A DNA stretch of 64,000 nucleotides from Paenibacillus_E qinlingensis (GTDB lineage: Bacteria; Bacillota; Bacilli; Paenibacillales; NBRC-103111): NCBI RefSeq assembly GCF_028746185.1, contig NZ_JAQIVH010000056.1, forward strand, positions 310,001 through 374,000, in the 5' to 3' direction. Positions 16,918-26,368 of the stretch are shown in pieces. How positions within the stretch are numbered: position 1 is the first letter of the stretch; the number at the start of each line of letters is the position of its first letter. The position numbers and the translations under genes are program-made. The notes under the pieces are model-generated. The model did no database searches, had not been told where the DNA came from, and was given only the letters and a program-made list of their open reading frames with translations.

Positions 16918-19284
16918 CTACAAATCCCAAAAATCAAATTCATTGAGCTCATCCAGCTTCTCCTTCTCTTCCTCACTTAAAGGTTGCTGTAAAGCAGCAC
17001 CAGCTGTATCTGCACCTACACCCCAAATATCACCCATCATTTCTGCTACTGCTGCTTTCTCCCTCGGATCAAATGAGCTGAAAGCACGGCGAAGAAAGAC
17101 AAGCGAGCGATGGAAGGCGTCCTTCTCCAGGGATCCGATATACGCATCGAGTTGTTGCCACAGCGTTACCCTCGATAACAGGGCATAGCGGTTACGCATG
17201 GACATCCCTTCGAACCAACCTGCACCTAAATCGACAGGAATCCCAGGTGACAGACGGCGAGAAACCTCCCGTTCGACCTTCTCATCGGTTATTTCATTAC
17301 GCTCAAGCAGAATGGCGAAGGCGAAACCTGATAACTTGGCATTCCGATCATCACGTGAAGCCAAATCCTGCAGTTTGTTGAACCATAACCCGTCATCGAC
17401 TTGGCTATAATGTTCTTGGGCAACGGTATGGAGCGATTGAATCCCCCGCACCATGCCCCCAGCCGCATCATCATTGCAGCCAGAAGCATCGACAAGCAAC
17501 AGCGTTCCCCGAAGAAATAGCTGCTGGAGCAATGGAACGAGCGTTTCTGTATCAATGCGACGAATGGATCCGTATCGGATCAGAACGGATAATTCATACG
17601 CTGCGCCAGCGATCTGTTCAAAGTTGCCAGCGTCAACGGCAAGACCTTGCAGTGTGGTTATAGCTTGATCCATAAGTTCCGTTAAATTACAATCGCAGGT
17701 GATACGAATCAGGTGTGAAGCGTCCGCGATGTCAGCACAAGCCTCAAGCTTCTCCTTCAGCACGAAAGCTGCTGCCAGCTCGATGGTCTCCCCTTTCAAA
17801 GTGGACTCCACCGCCTGAATTTCGCTCTCTGGTGTCCAACGGAGCACCCAATTCTCTGCCCAGGAGGCGGAAGTTTGGTGGACTCGTTCCTTCCTAGCAA
17901 ACTGAATTCCGAGCACTTCCAATCGCTGTAAAAGAACAGAACGCTTTAAGTCCAAATACGCGGCTTCCTCGGACTTCACTCTTCGGTTTTCTCGCAAATC
18001 CAGCTCTAGCGTCGTGGCCACCGCTGTTTTATACTTGTCAAGCTTAAGTCGCTTAAGCTCTCTATTCAAATCATCTTGAATTGGCGTTTGGCTAACGCCT
18101 TCGGGCAAACGACCAATGGCTGTGCCGATATCCGTTCTAGCCAATGCCTCGGCAATCGTCGAAAGTTCGCCAAAACCAAGGCATACCATCGCCGCGTCAC
18201 GTAAGTCTCTCCAGGTCGGTAAGTTTCCGTCGTGCATGGAGGCAAGCGCCTCCGCAAGCCTAACAGCTTCGATCAGCGAAGCTGTCGACCGATACGTGCC
18301 ATGCGCTCTTAGATATGCCGCTACTTGTGAGAAATAGAGTGCAGGTAGCCTCTGAAGATCACCGCTTTGCAGACACTGCCAAAACAACTCGTAATACGCA
18401 GGAGCCTGATTCCCAGCGCCATAACCGGAATGGGAAGAAAGCTTATAGTACGAGTAAGGCATCAGTGTCAGCTTCGTTGTTGTTTTCGGCAACTTCTTCA
18501 GCTCTTCATCTGTCATAGCTGAGGCTTGCAAATTCATTGCTGAAGCGTGATGTGCACCAGTAACGACAACAATTTTGTCAGGAGCATGACCGTCAGCAAT
18601 GGCATCTTGAATTTTACGCCTCATATACGATTCTCGGATTTCATTATAGGCGGCTTCCTGAGGGGCAAGCTGCATCTCCTGACATGAAGTTAGCTCACGC
18701 ATTTGTAAAGAAAACTGACCAATACTTTGCCGATAAGCATCTTGATTCAAATTATGTTCAAAATGCCGCTCCCAATAAGCCTCATAGTCCGGCTCTTCGG
18801 ACAGCTCGGCAATCCGTTGGTAAAGCGTGCTTTGTTCCTCAGCATACGTGGAAAAGTCTTTAGCTACTTGCGCTTGAGGATCGATGGCATTTCGCTTAAG
18901 CTGCCGCTGTTCATATAGCGCTAGAGCATGCACAGATGGCAAATCAATAAATGCAGCTTGCGCCTGGTTATGGCTAGCCCATACAAAAGCCTGATATTCT
19001 GGCGAATAATTGGCATACGGATAGAGGAGTGTCCTTACCGGCAGTTCATCCGTGTAAGCTAAAATAGCTATCGGCGGCACAACACCAAGCGATGTCATCT
19101 CCCGAATCAAATGACTTGCATCGCTGGGACCTTCAATGAGTACAATCGTAGGCTGTATCTCTTCTAAAAAAGCTAGAAGATGATGCGCCCCTGCAGGTGA
19201 TAAATGCCGTATACCAAATACATGAAACCCCGGACTTGTGTCTACTTGTTCATCTCCGAACACGCGAAGTACAGATTTCTCCAT
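16918..19284 (-). CDS. DUF5682-like large protein with TraB/EreA-like N-terminal motifs
   Basis: 788 aa, cytosolic. The N-terminal ~250 residues hold the motifs GIRHLSPAGAHH (24-35), VLIEGPSD (48-55), YMRRKI (220-225) and VTGAHHASAM (241-250). This His-Glu-Arg-His spacing recalls the TraB/ChaN/erythromycin-esterase superfamily and suggests an enzyme active site, though that is inference. The rest is alpha-helical with no motif I can name. It overlaps the end of the MoxR gene by 43 bp and is followed after 3 bp by the VWA gene, so it is firmly part of the operon. I associate this family with YehM of E. coli from memory. Confidence 0.8.
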   Translation of the reverse strand: MEKSVLRVFGDEQVDTSPGFHVFGIRHLSPAGAHHLLAFLEEIQPTIVLIEGPSDASHLIREMTSLGVVPPIAILAYTDELPVRTLLYPYANYSPEYQAFVWASHNQAQAAFIDLPSVHALALYEQRQLKRNAIDPQAQVAKDFSTYAEEQSTLYQRIAELSEEPDYEAYWERHFEHNLNQDAYRQSIGQFSLQMRELTSCQEMQLAPQEAAYNEIRESYMRRKIQDAIADGHAPDKIVVVTGAHHASAMNLQASAMTDEELKKLPKTTTKLTLMPYSYYKLSSHSGYGAGNQAPAYYELFWQCLQSGDLQRLPALYFSQVAAYLRAHGTYRSTASLIEAVRLAEALASMHDGNLPTWRDLRDAAMVCLGFGELSTIAEALARTDIGTAIGRLPEGVSQTPIQDDLNRELKRLKLDKYKTAVATTLELDLRENRRVKSEEAAYLDLKRSVLLQRLEVLGIQFARKERVHQTSASWAENWVLRWTPESEIQAVESTLKGETIELAAAFVLKEKLEACADIADASHLIRITCDCNLTELMDQAITTLQGLAVDAGNFEQIAGAAYELSVLIRYGSIRRIDTETLVPLLQQLFLRGTLLLVDASGCNDDAAGGMVRGIQSLHTVAQEHYSQVDDGLWFNKLQDLASRDDRNAKLSGFAFAILLERNEITDEKVEREVSRRLSPGIPVDLGAGWFEGMSMRNRYALLSRVTLWQQLDAYIGSLEKDAFHRSLVFLRRAFSSFDPREKAAVAEMMGDIWGVGADTAGAALQQPLSEEEKEKLDELNEFDFWDL

Positions 19285-20339
19285 GTCGATCCCCGCTTTT
19301 TCATCACATTTTCAAGATATTCCTTCCAGACGACGCGATCCTTCTCTTCGTCCTTCACAATCGCACCCTGAAGTCCAGCTGCGATATCTTCCTCACTGAT
19401 GCGCCCGCTGCCAAAGCTTCCAGCAAGCGCCATACTGCCGGTCAGAAGTGAAATCGCTTCTGCTGTCGAGATAACACCGCTCGGTCCTTTCACCTTCTCT
19501 TTGCCGTCAAGTGTCATGCCGCTTCTCAGCTCGCGGAAAATCGTCACAACCTTCCGCACCGCCTCCTCATCCGGAAGCGTAGCTTTCAGTTCATAGCTGG
19601 CTGAGATTTCACTAACCCGCTTGCGAACAATCTCTACTTCCGTCTCGATTTCCGAAGGCGACGGCAGCACAATGATGTTAAAACGGCGTTTCAATGCCGC
19701 TGACATCTCGTTTACCCCACGGTCACGCGTATTGGCCGTTGCAATGATCGAGAAACCTCGGGTTGCGAATAACTCTCTACCTAATTCCGGAATCGAAATG
19801 GTTTTCTCCGATAGAATCGAGATTAAGGCATCCTGCACCTCCGATGCGCAGCGGGAAATCTCTTCGAATCGTGCGATCTGGCCAGTTTCCATCGCGCGGA
19901 AAATAGGGCTTTTGATAATCGCCTGATCAGATGGTCCTTGTGCCAGCAGCATCGCATAATTCCATGAATACCGGATATGCTCCTCGCTTGTACCTGCTGT
20001 ACCTTGGATGACTTTGCCCGAATCCCCGGTTATTGCAGCGGTCAAATTCTCCGAAAGCCACGACTTCGCCGTCCCTGGCTCTCCAATTAACATCAAGGCT
20101 CGATCAGTTAATAACGTAGCAATTGCCATTTCCACTAATCGTTTATTCCCGATATATTTGGGTGTGATGGTAATCCCTTTCACTTGTCCGCCTGTTAGAA
20201 AAGTAAGCACGGCTTTCGGTGAAAGCTGCCAGCCAGCAGGCTTGGCATCCTGATCGAATGCTTTTAATGCCTCTAATTCTTCAACATATAACCTCTCGGA
20301 GGGTAATCTTACGACATCTTGCTTTTGATCCATCCCCAT
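19242..20339 (-). CDS. MoxR-family AAA+ ATPase (YehL-like)
   Basis: 365 aa. Walker A GEPGTAKS (86-93), Walker B with the acidic pair in IARFEE (155-160), sensor 1 Asn in TANTRDRG (201-208), arginine residues in ALKRRF (215-220), and a helical lid. MoxR ATPases use ATP to remodel or activate partner proteins, usually with a VWA protein encoded nearby, as here. It overlaps the HEAT gene upstream by 31 bp and the DUF5682-like gene downstream by 43 bp, indicating coupled translation and fixed stoichiometry. Confidence 0.92.
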   Translation of the reverse strand: MGMDQKQDVVRLPSERLYVEELEALKAFDQDAKPAGWQLSPKAVLTFLTGGQVKGITITPKYIGNKRLVEMAIATLLTDRALMLIGEPGTAKSWLSENLTAAITGDSGKVIQGTAGTSEEHIRYSWNYAMLLAQGPSDQAIIKSPIFRAMETGQIARFEEISRCASEVQDALISILSEKTISIPELGRELFATRGFSIIATANTRDRGVNEMSAALKRRFNIIVLPSPSEIETEVEIVRKRVSEISASYELKATLPDEEAVRKVVTIFRELRSGMTLDGKEKVKGPSGVISTAEAISLLTGSMALAGSFGSGRISEEDIAAGLQGAIVKDEEKDRVVWKEYLENVMKKRGSTWRNLYFACSEMNK

Positions 20340-22147
20340 AATCCCTGTCCCTTCTCTTCATAATTTGAACGATCTTCAGCTGCTGTTTCTAGCTCGATTT
20401 CCTGCTTGGCCGCAATGCTATCAGCGATATCCAGCAATTGACTTTTCATGCCATGATACGATAAGCCTTCTGCGAATTGTCGCAGTCTTTCCGCATATGG
20501 CTTAGGAAGCAGATTAAGCAGCAATAGTTGGATTCGATCCAAGTAGTAGAACTGCTTGTTTCCGCCTATCTCCAGAAGGTTCATGAGAAGTTTAGGTGCT
20601 TCTGGAACGTTCTGCCGGAATAAGATCAGCAAGGCATGTGATGCTTTGGACTGCATAAAGTTAGCATATTCTTCACACTTCTTAACGAGATAAGCTGTCA
20701 CTTTCGGGTCTGATTCATGAGCAAATCTACACACCAGCTCTTCCTCATCTATTTGGATGAAGAGGTTACTCCATCTAGGATCCCATTGCGAAAGTTCAGA
20801 AGAATCTACAGTGTCGTTGGCATATAATTGTGCATGCAAAGTTGGCGTTACCTCGTACAGCACTCGAAGTAAATCCTTGGCTGCTGTTGATTTGTGGTCT
20901 TTGAGCACTTGGCTATAACGATCATATACTTCCGCAGGAGAGTGTATTCGCAACGCCGCTCGAAAACTGTAAGCAATGAATTTGCGGTTGTAAGCCTCGT
21001 GCAAGGATACTGCGAAATGATTCGCCTCTAGCAAATCCAATTCCAATAACAAATTTGCTGCTGCCTCCTGCAGAGCTTCCGTTTCTGGAACAATAAAGCT
21101 CGGTGATGACAGCATAAGCTCGACTAAACTAGCGACTTCAGGCACTCTCTTACCATGTAAACTGCGGATGTCGGCCATCAATTGTTGTGTAGATTGGGCG
21201 ACATCAGCACGATTGTTAATGTGGTTAATCATCGTAGTGGCATGCGCAATAATGTTTTGCGTCAGCTCATTTGCCTTACACAATTGGATCGGCTCAATGG
21301 CGATATCCTGATCCTTGGAGTTGAGCGCTTGATATAGGCGGGCAATCGCTTCCTCTGTTCCAAGACGAGACAAGGCGAAAAGTGCGGCTCTACGGATCTC
21401 CTTTTTCTTATCATCGGCCTGTTCCAAAATGAAAGCTTCTTGCTCTGGGAAGTCACTCAGAAGCTCTATGGCCATAGAGCGGACTTCTGTCGATCCATCT
21501 TTTGCAGCTTGTAGAAGCAATCCTAAGTCTGACTCAGGTTGCAGACGATGAAGGAGCTCCAGCCTTCGAGCGTCCCCTTTGCCACCGTCCAACTTGAATT
21601 GCTGCTTCAGAGCAGGAAGCGCTGCCAAGCCAAGAGCTGGTATTACCTTATTTTGAAGAAAATCAGGAATTTCCGCATAGCTGTCTTCTAATGCAGCCAC
21701 GGCTGCTGGAATAACGCGAAGATCATGATACAACAATTCTTCATACCCAATACGCAGCTGCTCCATACGGCCTTGCCCCTTTTGCGTCAACGCCTCAATC
21801 AGCGGATAGACTTTGCGGTACGGATTCGTTGTGGGAGGTGTACCTGCTGTATGAACTGCCAATACTGGCGTGAGCTCATCTTGGGTCTCCGTCTTCCCTT
21901 GTGTATACAGGACCGAGTTCAGTAGTGTTCCCAGTTCCAACAACTTCTCGGCTGAATGGCTTATTCCCGGTTCTAGGACTTGATTAACGGACTGTGCAAT
22001 TCGCTTAAAAACCGGTGCTGATTCGCCAAGCTTGTTTAATTGTGGCAGCATTTTCTGCAAACGTATATCGCCCGTCGCCATTCCGCTCCCAGCGATAAAT
22101 AAACGCCGTATTTCCTGCTGGAGCTCAAACAATATGTCTATACTCAT
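20309..22147 (-). CDS. HEAT-repeat scaffold protein of the MoxR-VWA-SWIM operon
   Basis: 612 aa, almost entirely alpha-helical. Recognisable HEAT-type units lie at about 205-300 (LLLQAAKDGSTEVRSMAIEL, KKEIRRAALFALSRLGTEEAI). Such repeats usually form protein-binding solenoids, so an adaptor or substrate-recruiting role is likely but unproven. It might belong to DUF5691 or a relative; I could not confirm this. It starts 24 bp after the SWIM stop and overlaps the MoxR gene. The E. coli four-gene version has no obvious counterpart. Confidence 0.8.
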   Translation of the reverse strand: MSIDILFELQQEIRRLFIAGSGMATGDIRLQKMLPQLNKLGESAPVFKRIAQSVNQVLEPGISHSAEKLLELGTLLNSVLYTQGKTETQDELTPVLAVHTAGTPPTTNPYRKVYPLIEALTQKGQGRMEQLRIGYEELLYHDLRVIPAAVAALEDSYAEIPDFLQNKVIPALGLAALPALKQQFKLDGGKGDARRLELLHRLQPESDLGLLLQAAKDGSTEVRSMAIELLSDFPEQEAFILEQADDKKKEIRRAALFALSRLGTEEAIARLYQALNSKDQDIAIEPIQLCKANELTQNIIAHATTMINHINNRADVAQSTQQLMADIRSLHGKRVPEVASLVELMLSSPSFIVPETEALQEAAANLLLELDLLEANHFAVSLHEAYNRKFIAYSFRAALRIHSPAEVYDRYSQVLKDHKSTAAKDLLRVLYEVTPTLHAQLYANDTVDSSELSQWDPRWSNLFIQIDEEELVCRFAHESDPKVTAYLVKKCEEYANFMQSKASHALLILFRQNVPEAPKLLMNLLEIGGNKQFYYLDRIQLLLLNLLPKPYAERLRQFAEGLSYHGMKSQLLDIADSIAAKQEIELETAAEDRSNYEEKGQGLWGWIKSKMS

Positions 22148-22171
22148 GGAATCGTCTCCTATTTCTATTCA

Positions 22172-23608
22172 TCAAAACAGCAGGCGAATGATTTCATTGG
22201 CAGCAATAATACTAAGCGGCTGTGCTTCGAGCCGATTAGTCGCCCAATTGTGTTCAAACATGACAAGCATTGCCTGATTCTCAAAGTGCTGCCTCCCTAA
22301 CATAGCAATTAAAGAGGTTGTTGGCTCATTCAGATACGGAATGTCGGCTAGGGGAATTTGCTTACCCTGTACATCTATTAATACGTAGCTCGTTTCTGTC
22401 TTTTTTATTCCTGCATAATAAAGCAATACAACTGGATGCTTATCGGAAAGTGGGTTTTTAATGAGATTTTTCACTTGTTTAATGACATCTGTGTATGATT
22501 TTGAAGCTCCTTGTTGGATATGCTGATAATCATGCGGTCCCGCATCGCGGTAAGTCGCTTCTTCAAATCGCACCCTTGTGTTTAGTTCACCAGGGTAAAC
22601 TGCAAGTTCTTTCGCATGTACTACGTGAAAAATAGAGTCTTCTTCACGTATATATTTGGCGGCTCGAAAAGGTCTGTACGTTCGGGTTAAGTGAATTTGG
22701 CCACTTTGAAGATCAGCCCAATATCCCTCATCAATGAACTCCCCCCTAGCAGGGTCCGAGTAAGATCGGAACGATAACTGCAAGAGCTCAATATCGTAAC
22801 GCACACGGGAAAGTTCTCTAAGCTCGGCGATTTGCCAGGCATGTCCGATCCATTCTTCCAACGTTGATTCTGCATCGATAGGCAGATCCGGATTTTCTAA
22901 TCTGTTGGTCAGGTACTCTTTACTTTTCTTAAGCAACGTATGTAAAGTAGTCAGCTGTTCTATGCTAACAGGATACACTTTCTCTCGTTCTAGCTCACTT
23001 CTGAATATCAATATGAACTCTCTTAGTGCTGATTGGATACCTGGGATGAAGTAGTTACCTAATTGTTTCGCTTGCTCATCAGCCGTTTGAAGCGCTTTTT
23101 TATCCAAGCTGCCAAGCCCAGAAGTAACTAGTTGAAAAATCAATTTCTCCGCTATATGGATTCCCTCTAGCTGAGCTGTTATTTTTTTGATTAGTGCCGA
23201 CTTGTTCGGTTTACGCTTTGGAGCAGGTGAATCTGTCGTGGTAGCTTCCTTCTGCTTCTCTTCTCGTTTTTCAGCTTTTGTTCTCTTGTCAGCAATATCT
23301 TGAGGAATAGGGGCAATCGCAAATGGCTTACCTGAAGTGAAAGCATACATCAATCCGAGATTGTGCTTGCAAGGGAATTGGCGGCTTGGACATGTGCACC
23401 GGAAGACCGGAATGCCTTCTTTTATAACATCGACTGAACATTGATAGGGATCCTTGCCGCTTCCCTTGCACTCCCCAAAAATAATCGTTCCATCTTCTGA
23501 CTGACAGAGCTGCGGAAAGCTGTTCTTCTTCACCAAATCTTTGCCATTCTTGATCGCACTGCTATTGAGTGCCAGGCTGTCCACATAAGCTTCCGTTAAA
23601 TGGTTCAT
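22172..23608 (-). CDS. SWIM zinc-finger protein, first gene of the MoxR-VWA operon (YehQ-like)
   Basis: 478 aa. A SWIM zinc finger of CxCx6CxH form sits at residues 71-82 (CTCPSRQFPCKH). Next is a Lys/Glu-rich, probably disordered linker (about 105-140), then a long helical and mixed domain. SWIM fingers bind DNA or proteins. It leads the operon, with an AAGAGGAGAACAAG ribosome site before the ATG; the promoter should lie in 23609-23700. Its co-occurrence with MoxR, VWA and a DUF5682-like protein matches ternary systems proposed from comparative genomics to act in biological conflict, but no function is demonstrated. Confidence 0.88.
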   Translation of the reverse strand: MNHLTEAYVDSLALNSSAIKNGKDLVKKNSFPQLCQSEDGTIIFGECKGSGKDPYQCSVDVIKEGIPVFRCTCPSRQFPCKHNLGLMYAFTSGKPFAIAPIPQDIADKRTKAEKREEKQKEATTTDSPAPKRKPNKSALIKKITAQLEGIHIAEKLIFQLVTSGLGSLDKKALQTADEQAKQLGNYFIPGIQSALREFILIFRSELEREKVYPVSIEQLTTLHTLLKKSKEYLTNRLENPDLPIDAESTLEEWIGHAWQIAELRELSRVRYDIELLQLSFRSYSDPARGEFIDEGYWADLQSGQIHLTRTYRPFRAAKYIREEDSIFHVVHAKELAVYPGELNTRVRFEEATYRDAGPHDYQHIQQGASKSYTDVIKQVKNLIKNPLSDKHPVVLLYYAGIKKTETSYVLIDVQGKQIPLADIPYLNEPTTSLIAMLGRQHFENQAMLVMFEHNWATNRLEAQPLSIIAANEIIRLLF

Positions 23609-23704
23609 CTTGTTCTCCTCTTAACTTGGTCATACAACCTTTTTCCACACAATTCCTTAATTTCCTTTCTCATGGATAAACTTTGCCATAATGCATGTGT
23701 ATGT

Positions 23705-23729
23705 AAAAAACCTGAGACATAGTCTCAGG
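23705..23729 (-). terminator. Intrinsic terminator of the membrane protein gene
   Basis: Perfect stem CCTGAGAC/GTCTCAGG (23711-23718 with 23722-23729). Read leftwards it is followed by six Ts at 23710-23705. It isolates the SWIM operon from upstream transcription. Confidence 0.88.
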
Positions 23730-23758
23730 CTCCATTTTCTGATTCTTTTATCAATACA

Positions 23759-24289
23759 CTACACAGACATAAATCGGATCAACCCTAATATTGCGAAACC
23801 GAATAACACAGTACCAGCACCAATCCCCGTTATTGCACTATTCGCCACTTGGAGTTTAGGAGCAACACGTATAGCAATAATCGAAACGGCTACCATTAAC
23901 GCGGCAAGTATCCATAAGCTTGGATCATCAAATACACTTTTCAAGCTAATGAAATGAATGCCTACAATGAATGCGATCCAAGGGGCGACATAGGCTTTAC
24001 GTTTTTTCCGGATCAGTACAACCGCACCTGCACCACCCAGAATAAATTCAGCGTAAAAAGAAATGAGATAATTTCGGAAGGCGGATGATTCCGCTAATGC
24101 CGAGGGTTCCTCCCAGTTCTTAATGCTTAAATAAACACCAATTAAACAAATGATAAGAGCAATCCCAGAAGCGATGCCAAGATACAATCGCCAACTAGAT
24201 CTCGGATTTTCTTGCGCCCAACCGAACCAGACAAAGCTGAACATACCGAATACAGAAGCATACATGGCATAATCCCTCACGTATTCCAC
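23759..24289 (-). CDS. Hypothetical multi-pass membrane protein
   Basis: About 176 aa with five to six hydrophobic spans: ASVFGMFSFVWFGWA, LGIASGIALIICLIGVYL, FILGGAGAVVLI, VAPWIAFIVGIHFISL, WILAALMVAVSIIAI and ITGIGAGTVLFGFAILGL. I do not recognise the family. I chose the GTG start at 24289 because GAGGAGG lies 7 nt upstream; the longer frame to 24343 has no ribosome site. It is a single gene between two terminators or gaps. Confidence 0.75.
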   Translation of the reverse strand: MEYVRDYAMYASVFGMFSFVWFGWAQENPRSSWRLYLGIASGIALIICLIGVYLSIKNWEEPSALAESSAFRNYLISFYAEFILGGAGAVVLIRKKRKAYVAPWIAFIVGIHFISLKSVFDDPSLWILAALMVAVSIIAIRVAPKLQVANSAITGIGAGTVLFGFAILGLIRFMSV

Positions 24290-24359
24290 TTTCACACCTC
24301 CTCGTTTCCTAGTTCTTGAGCTCCTCTTCTTCTCTGCCCTCAATAGTTAATGTGATTAA

Positions 24360-25316
24360 TTAATTCAACCGTCGAACCGGTGCTCCTGATAAATAAGCTT
24401 CAATATCTTCTACCACTTGTTTGTAAAAGGCTTCATAATTCGCTTTGGCTACATAGCCGATATGTGGTGTCGCGAGCAAATTCGGAAGTGACCGATAGAT
24501 ATCATCCTTGGGCAAAGGTTCCACTTCGAACACATCCACTGCCGCTCCGGCGATCCATCCGCCTTGCAAAGCTTCCGCAAGTGCAGCTTGATCCACGATA
24601 GGCGCTCTTGAAGTATTGATTAGAAAGGCTGATTGCTTCATTCGCTTAAGGTCTTCCGCACGAATCAGCCCGCGTGTACGATCGCTTAAAACAAGATGAA
24701 TAGACACAAAATCACTGTTCGCCATTAGCTCTTCTTTGGAATGTGCAAGTCGTACGCCAACTTCATCAGCTCGCTCTTGCGTTAAATTCTGACTCCAAGC
24801 TATTACATCCATACCAAATGCATGACCGAATTTGGCAATTTTCGTACCCAAATTACCAAGTCCAATGACCCCAAGCGTCTTGCCGTAAAGATCCGCGCCA
24901 ACCGTACTTTGCCAGTGTCCACTACGAACTGCATTGTGTTCCGTGACAATGTTACGAGCAAGTCCTAATAACAGCGCCCACGTAAGTTCGGCTGTTGCAT
25001 TGCCAGCCCCTCCCGTGCCGCACACGATTATGCCTTGCGACGCAGCGGCGGTCATATCGACAGAAGCGTTGCGCATGCCTGTTGTTATAAGCAACTTCAG
25101 CTTAGGAAGCTTAGCAAGCAATTCCGCGCGGAAAGGTGTCCTTTCACGCATTATGACGACAATTTCGCAGTCTGCGATCTGTTCGACCAGCTCATCAACA
25201 GAGTCGATATGCCGATCGATACGCTTGACCTCCACCTTATCCAAAATCTGCGACCAATCCGCAGCAGTCAACGCTACTTGCTGATAATCATCTAAAATTG
25301 CACAGCGTAGTTTCAT
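24360..25316 (-). CDS. D-2-hydroxyacid dehydrogenase family protein
   Basis: 318 aa, with the NAD-binding Rossmann motif GVIGLGNLGTKIAKFG and the catalytic triad of the family: Arg in NTSRAPIVD, Glu in VDVFEVEPLP and His in ATPHIGYV. These enzymes reduce 2-keto acids to D-2-hydroxy acids with NAD(P)H. The substrate (glycerate, phosphoglycerate or other) cannot be decided. AAGGAG precedes the ATG. The GH43 gene ends 21 bp upstream, so the two may share a transcript. Confidence 0.9.
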   Translation of the reverse strand: MKLRCAILDDYQQVALTAADWSQILDKVEVKRIDRHIDSVDELVEQIADCEIVVIMRERTPFRAELLAKLPKLKLLITTGMRNASVDMTAAASQGIIVCGTGGAGNATAELTWALLLGLARNIVTEHNAVRSGHWQSTVGADLYGKTLGVIGLGNLGTKIAKFGHAFGMDVIAWSQNLTQERADEVGVRLAHSKEELMANSDFVSIHLVLSDRTRGLIRAEDLKRMKQSAFLINTSRAPIVDQAALAEALQGGWIAGAAVDVFEVEPLPKDDIYRSLPNLLATPHIGYVAKANYEAFYKQVVEDIEAYLSGAPVRRLN

Positions 25317-25337
25317 AATAACGGTATCTCCTTCGTT

Positions 25338-26321
25338 TTAATCGATTTGGCGAGCTACTTTGAAGTTATCTCCTCTATCTTCCATTTCAAACAATTTGCA
25401 TCTCGATTGAGGCATTCGAAAAGGTTGATGCAGGATTAGCAGCCAGGTTCCTTCGAATGTCTGGAACATCATACCATGACCACTGTCATCTTTCACAAGA
25501 GGAGGAAGTTGTTCCCATGGTCCTTCCAATTGACCGGTCATTGAGCGAGCGATGGTCTGTACATAACTACCCGCTTGATAACTGGACCAAAGCATCATCA
25601 ACTGACCACCTGAAGTTCGGTACAATTGGCAGCCGTCCGTTACATAAACACGAATGTCACCTTCGGGAAGCGCCTCTTCGTTTTCCCAAAGCGCTTCCGA
25701 CCCATTGAACAAATGAATCGGTTCACCAACCGCTCCGGATAAATCTTCCTTCAAACGTACAGCTTCGATCGTACCATCAATGGTTTGAATCCACTCATGA
25801 CAGTATACCATCCAAGGTAGTCCCTTTTCGTCCACATAAAATGTTCCGTCAAGTGTCATCATTGTTTCTGGAAGAACATGGGACTCTTCATTCAGCAGTC
25901 GAAACGGTCCTTCCAATGAATCGCTAACGGCAATAACTGATCCTCTCCAATGTTTGGCGAAACCCTGAATCGGCTCCCCTTCTAATGGTCTGTCATTATT
26001 ATGTAAGGTGACGAACAGATAGAATCGCCCCTTATACACATGCACTTCTGGTGCCCAAGCGCCATGCTGCGGATGAGCCCATCCTCCCTCAGGAACAGTG
26101 AATACGATGTAGGGTCCTTCCCATTCCCTTAAATTCGTACTTTTATATGTGAGGACACCGTAGCTTTCCATCCTGTGTAACCTTGGTGACCCTCCTGTGT
26201 ACAAATAATAAAGACCATTCAGGCTATCTGCAAAAATGAAGGGGTCATGCGCAGGAATCTCCGACAGTTGGAGTCCTTTTTGCGGATTGTTTACATCACA
26301 AGCTGAATTGTATACAGGCAT
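25338..26321 (-). CDS. Glycoside hydrolase family 43-like protein
   Basis: 327 aa five-bladed beta-propeller. The catalytic base Asp is in IPAHDPFIFAD, the pKa-tuning Asp in MMTLDGTFYVDEKGLPWMVYCHEW, and the segments WAPEVHVYKGRFYLFVTLH and GHGMMFQTFEGTWLLILHQP fit GH43. Likely substrates are arabinose- or xylose-containing plant polysaccharides. No signal peptide is visible, so it acts on short intracellular oligosaccharides or is exported by other means. AAGGAG precedes the ATG. Confidence 0.83.
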   Translation of the reverse strand: MPVYNSACDVNNPQKGLQLSEIPAHDPFIFADSLNGLYYLYTGGSPRLHRMESYGVLTYKSTNLREWEGPYIVFTVPEGGWAHPQHGAWAPEVHVYKGRFYLFVTLHNNDRPLEGEPIQGFAKHWRGSVIAVSDSLEGPFRLLNEESHVLPETMMTLDGTFYVDEKGLPWMVYCHEWIQTIDGTIEAVRLKEDLSGAVGEPIHLFNGSEALWENEEALPEGDIRVYVTDGCQLYRTSGGQLMMLWSSYQAGSYVQTIARSMTGQLEGPWEQLPPLVKDDSGHGMMFQTFEGTWLLILHQPFRMPQSRCKLFEMEDRGDNFKVARQID

Positions 26322-26368
26322 TATGAAATCAACTCCTTAATAAGGTGTGATCAAAACGGACTGTAATT

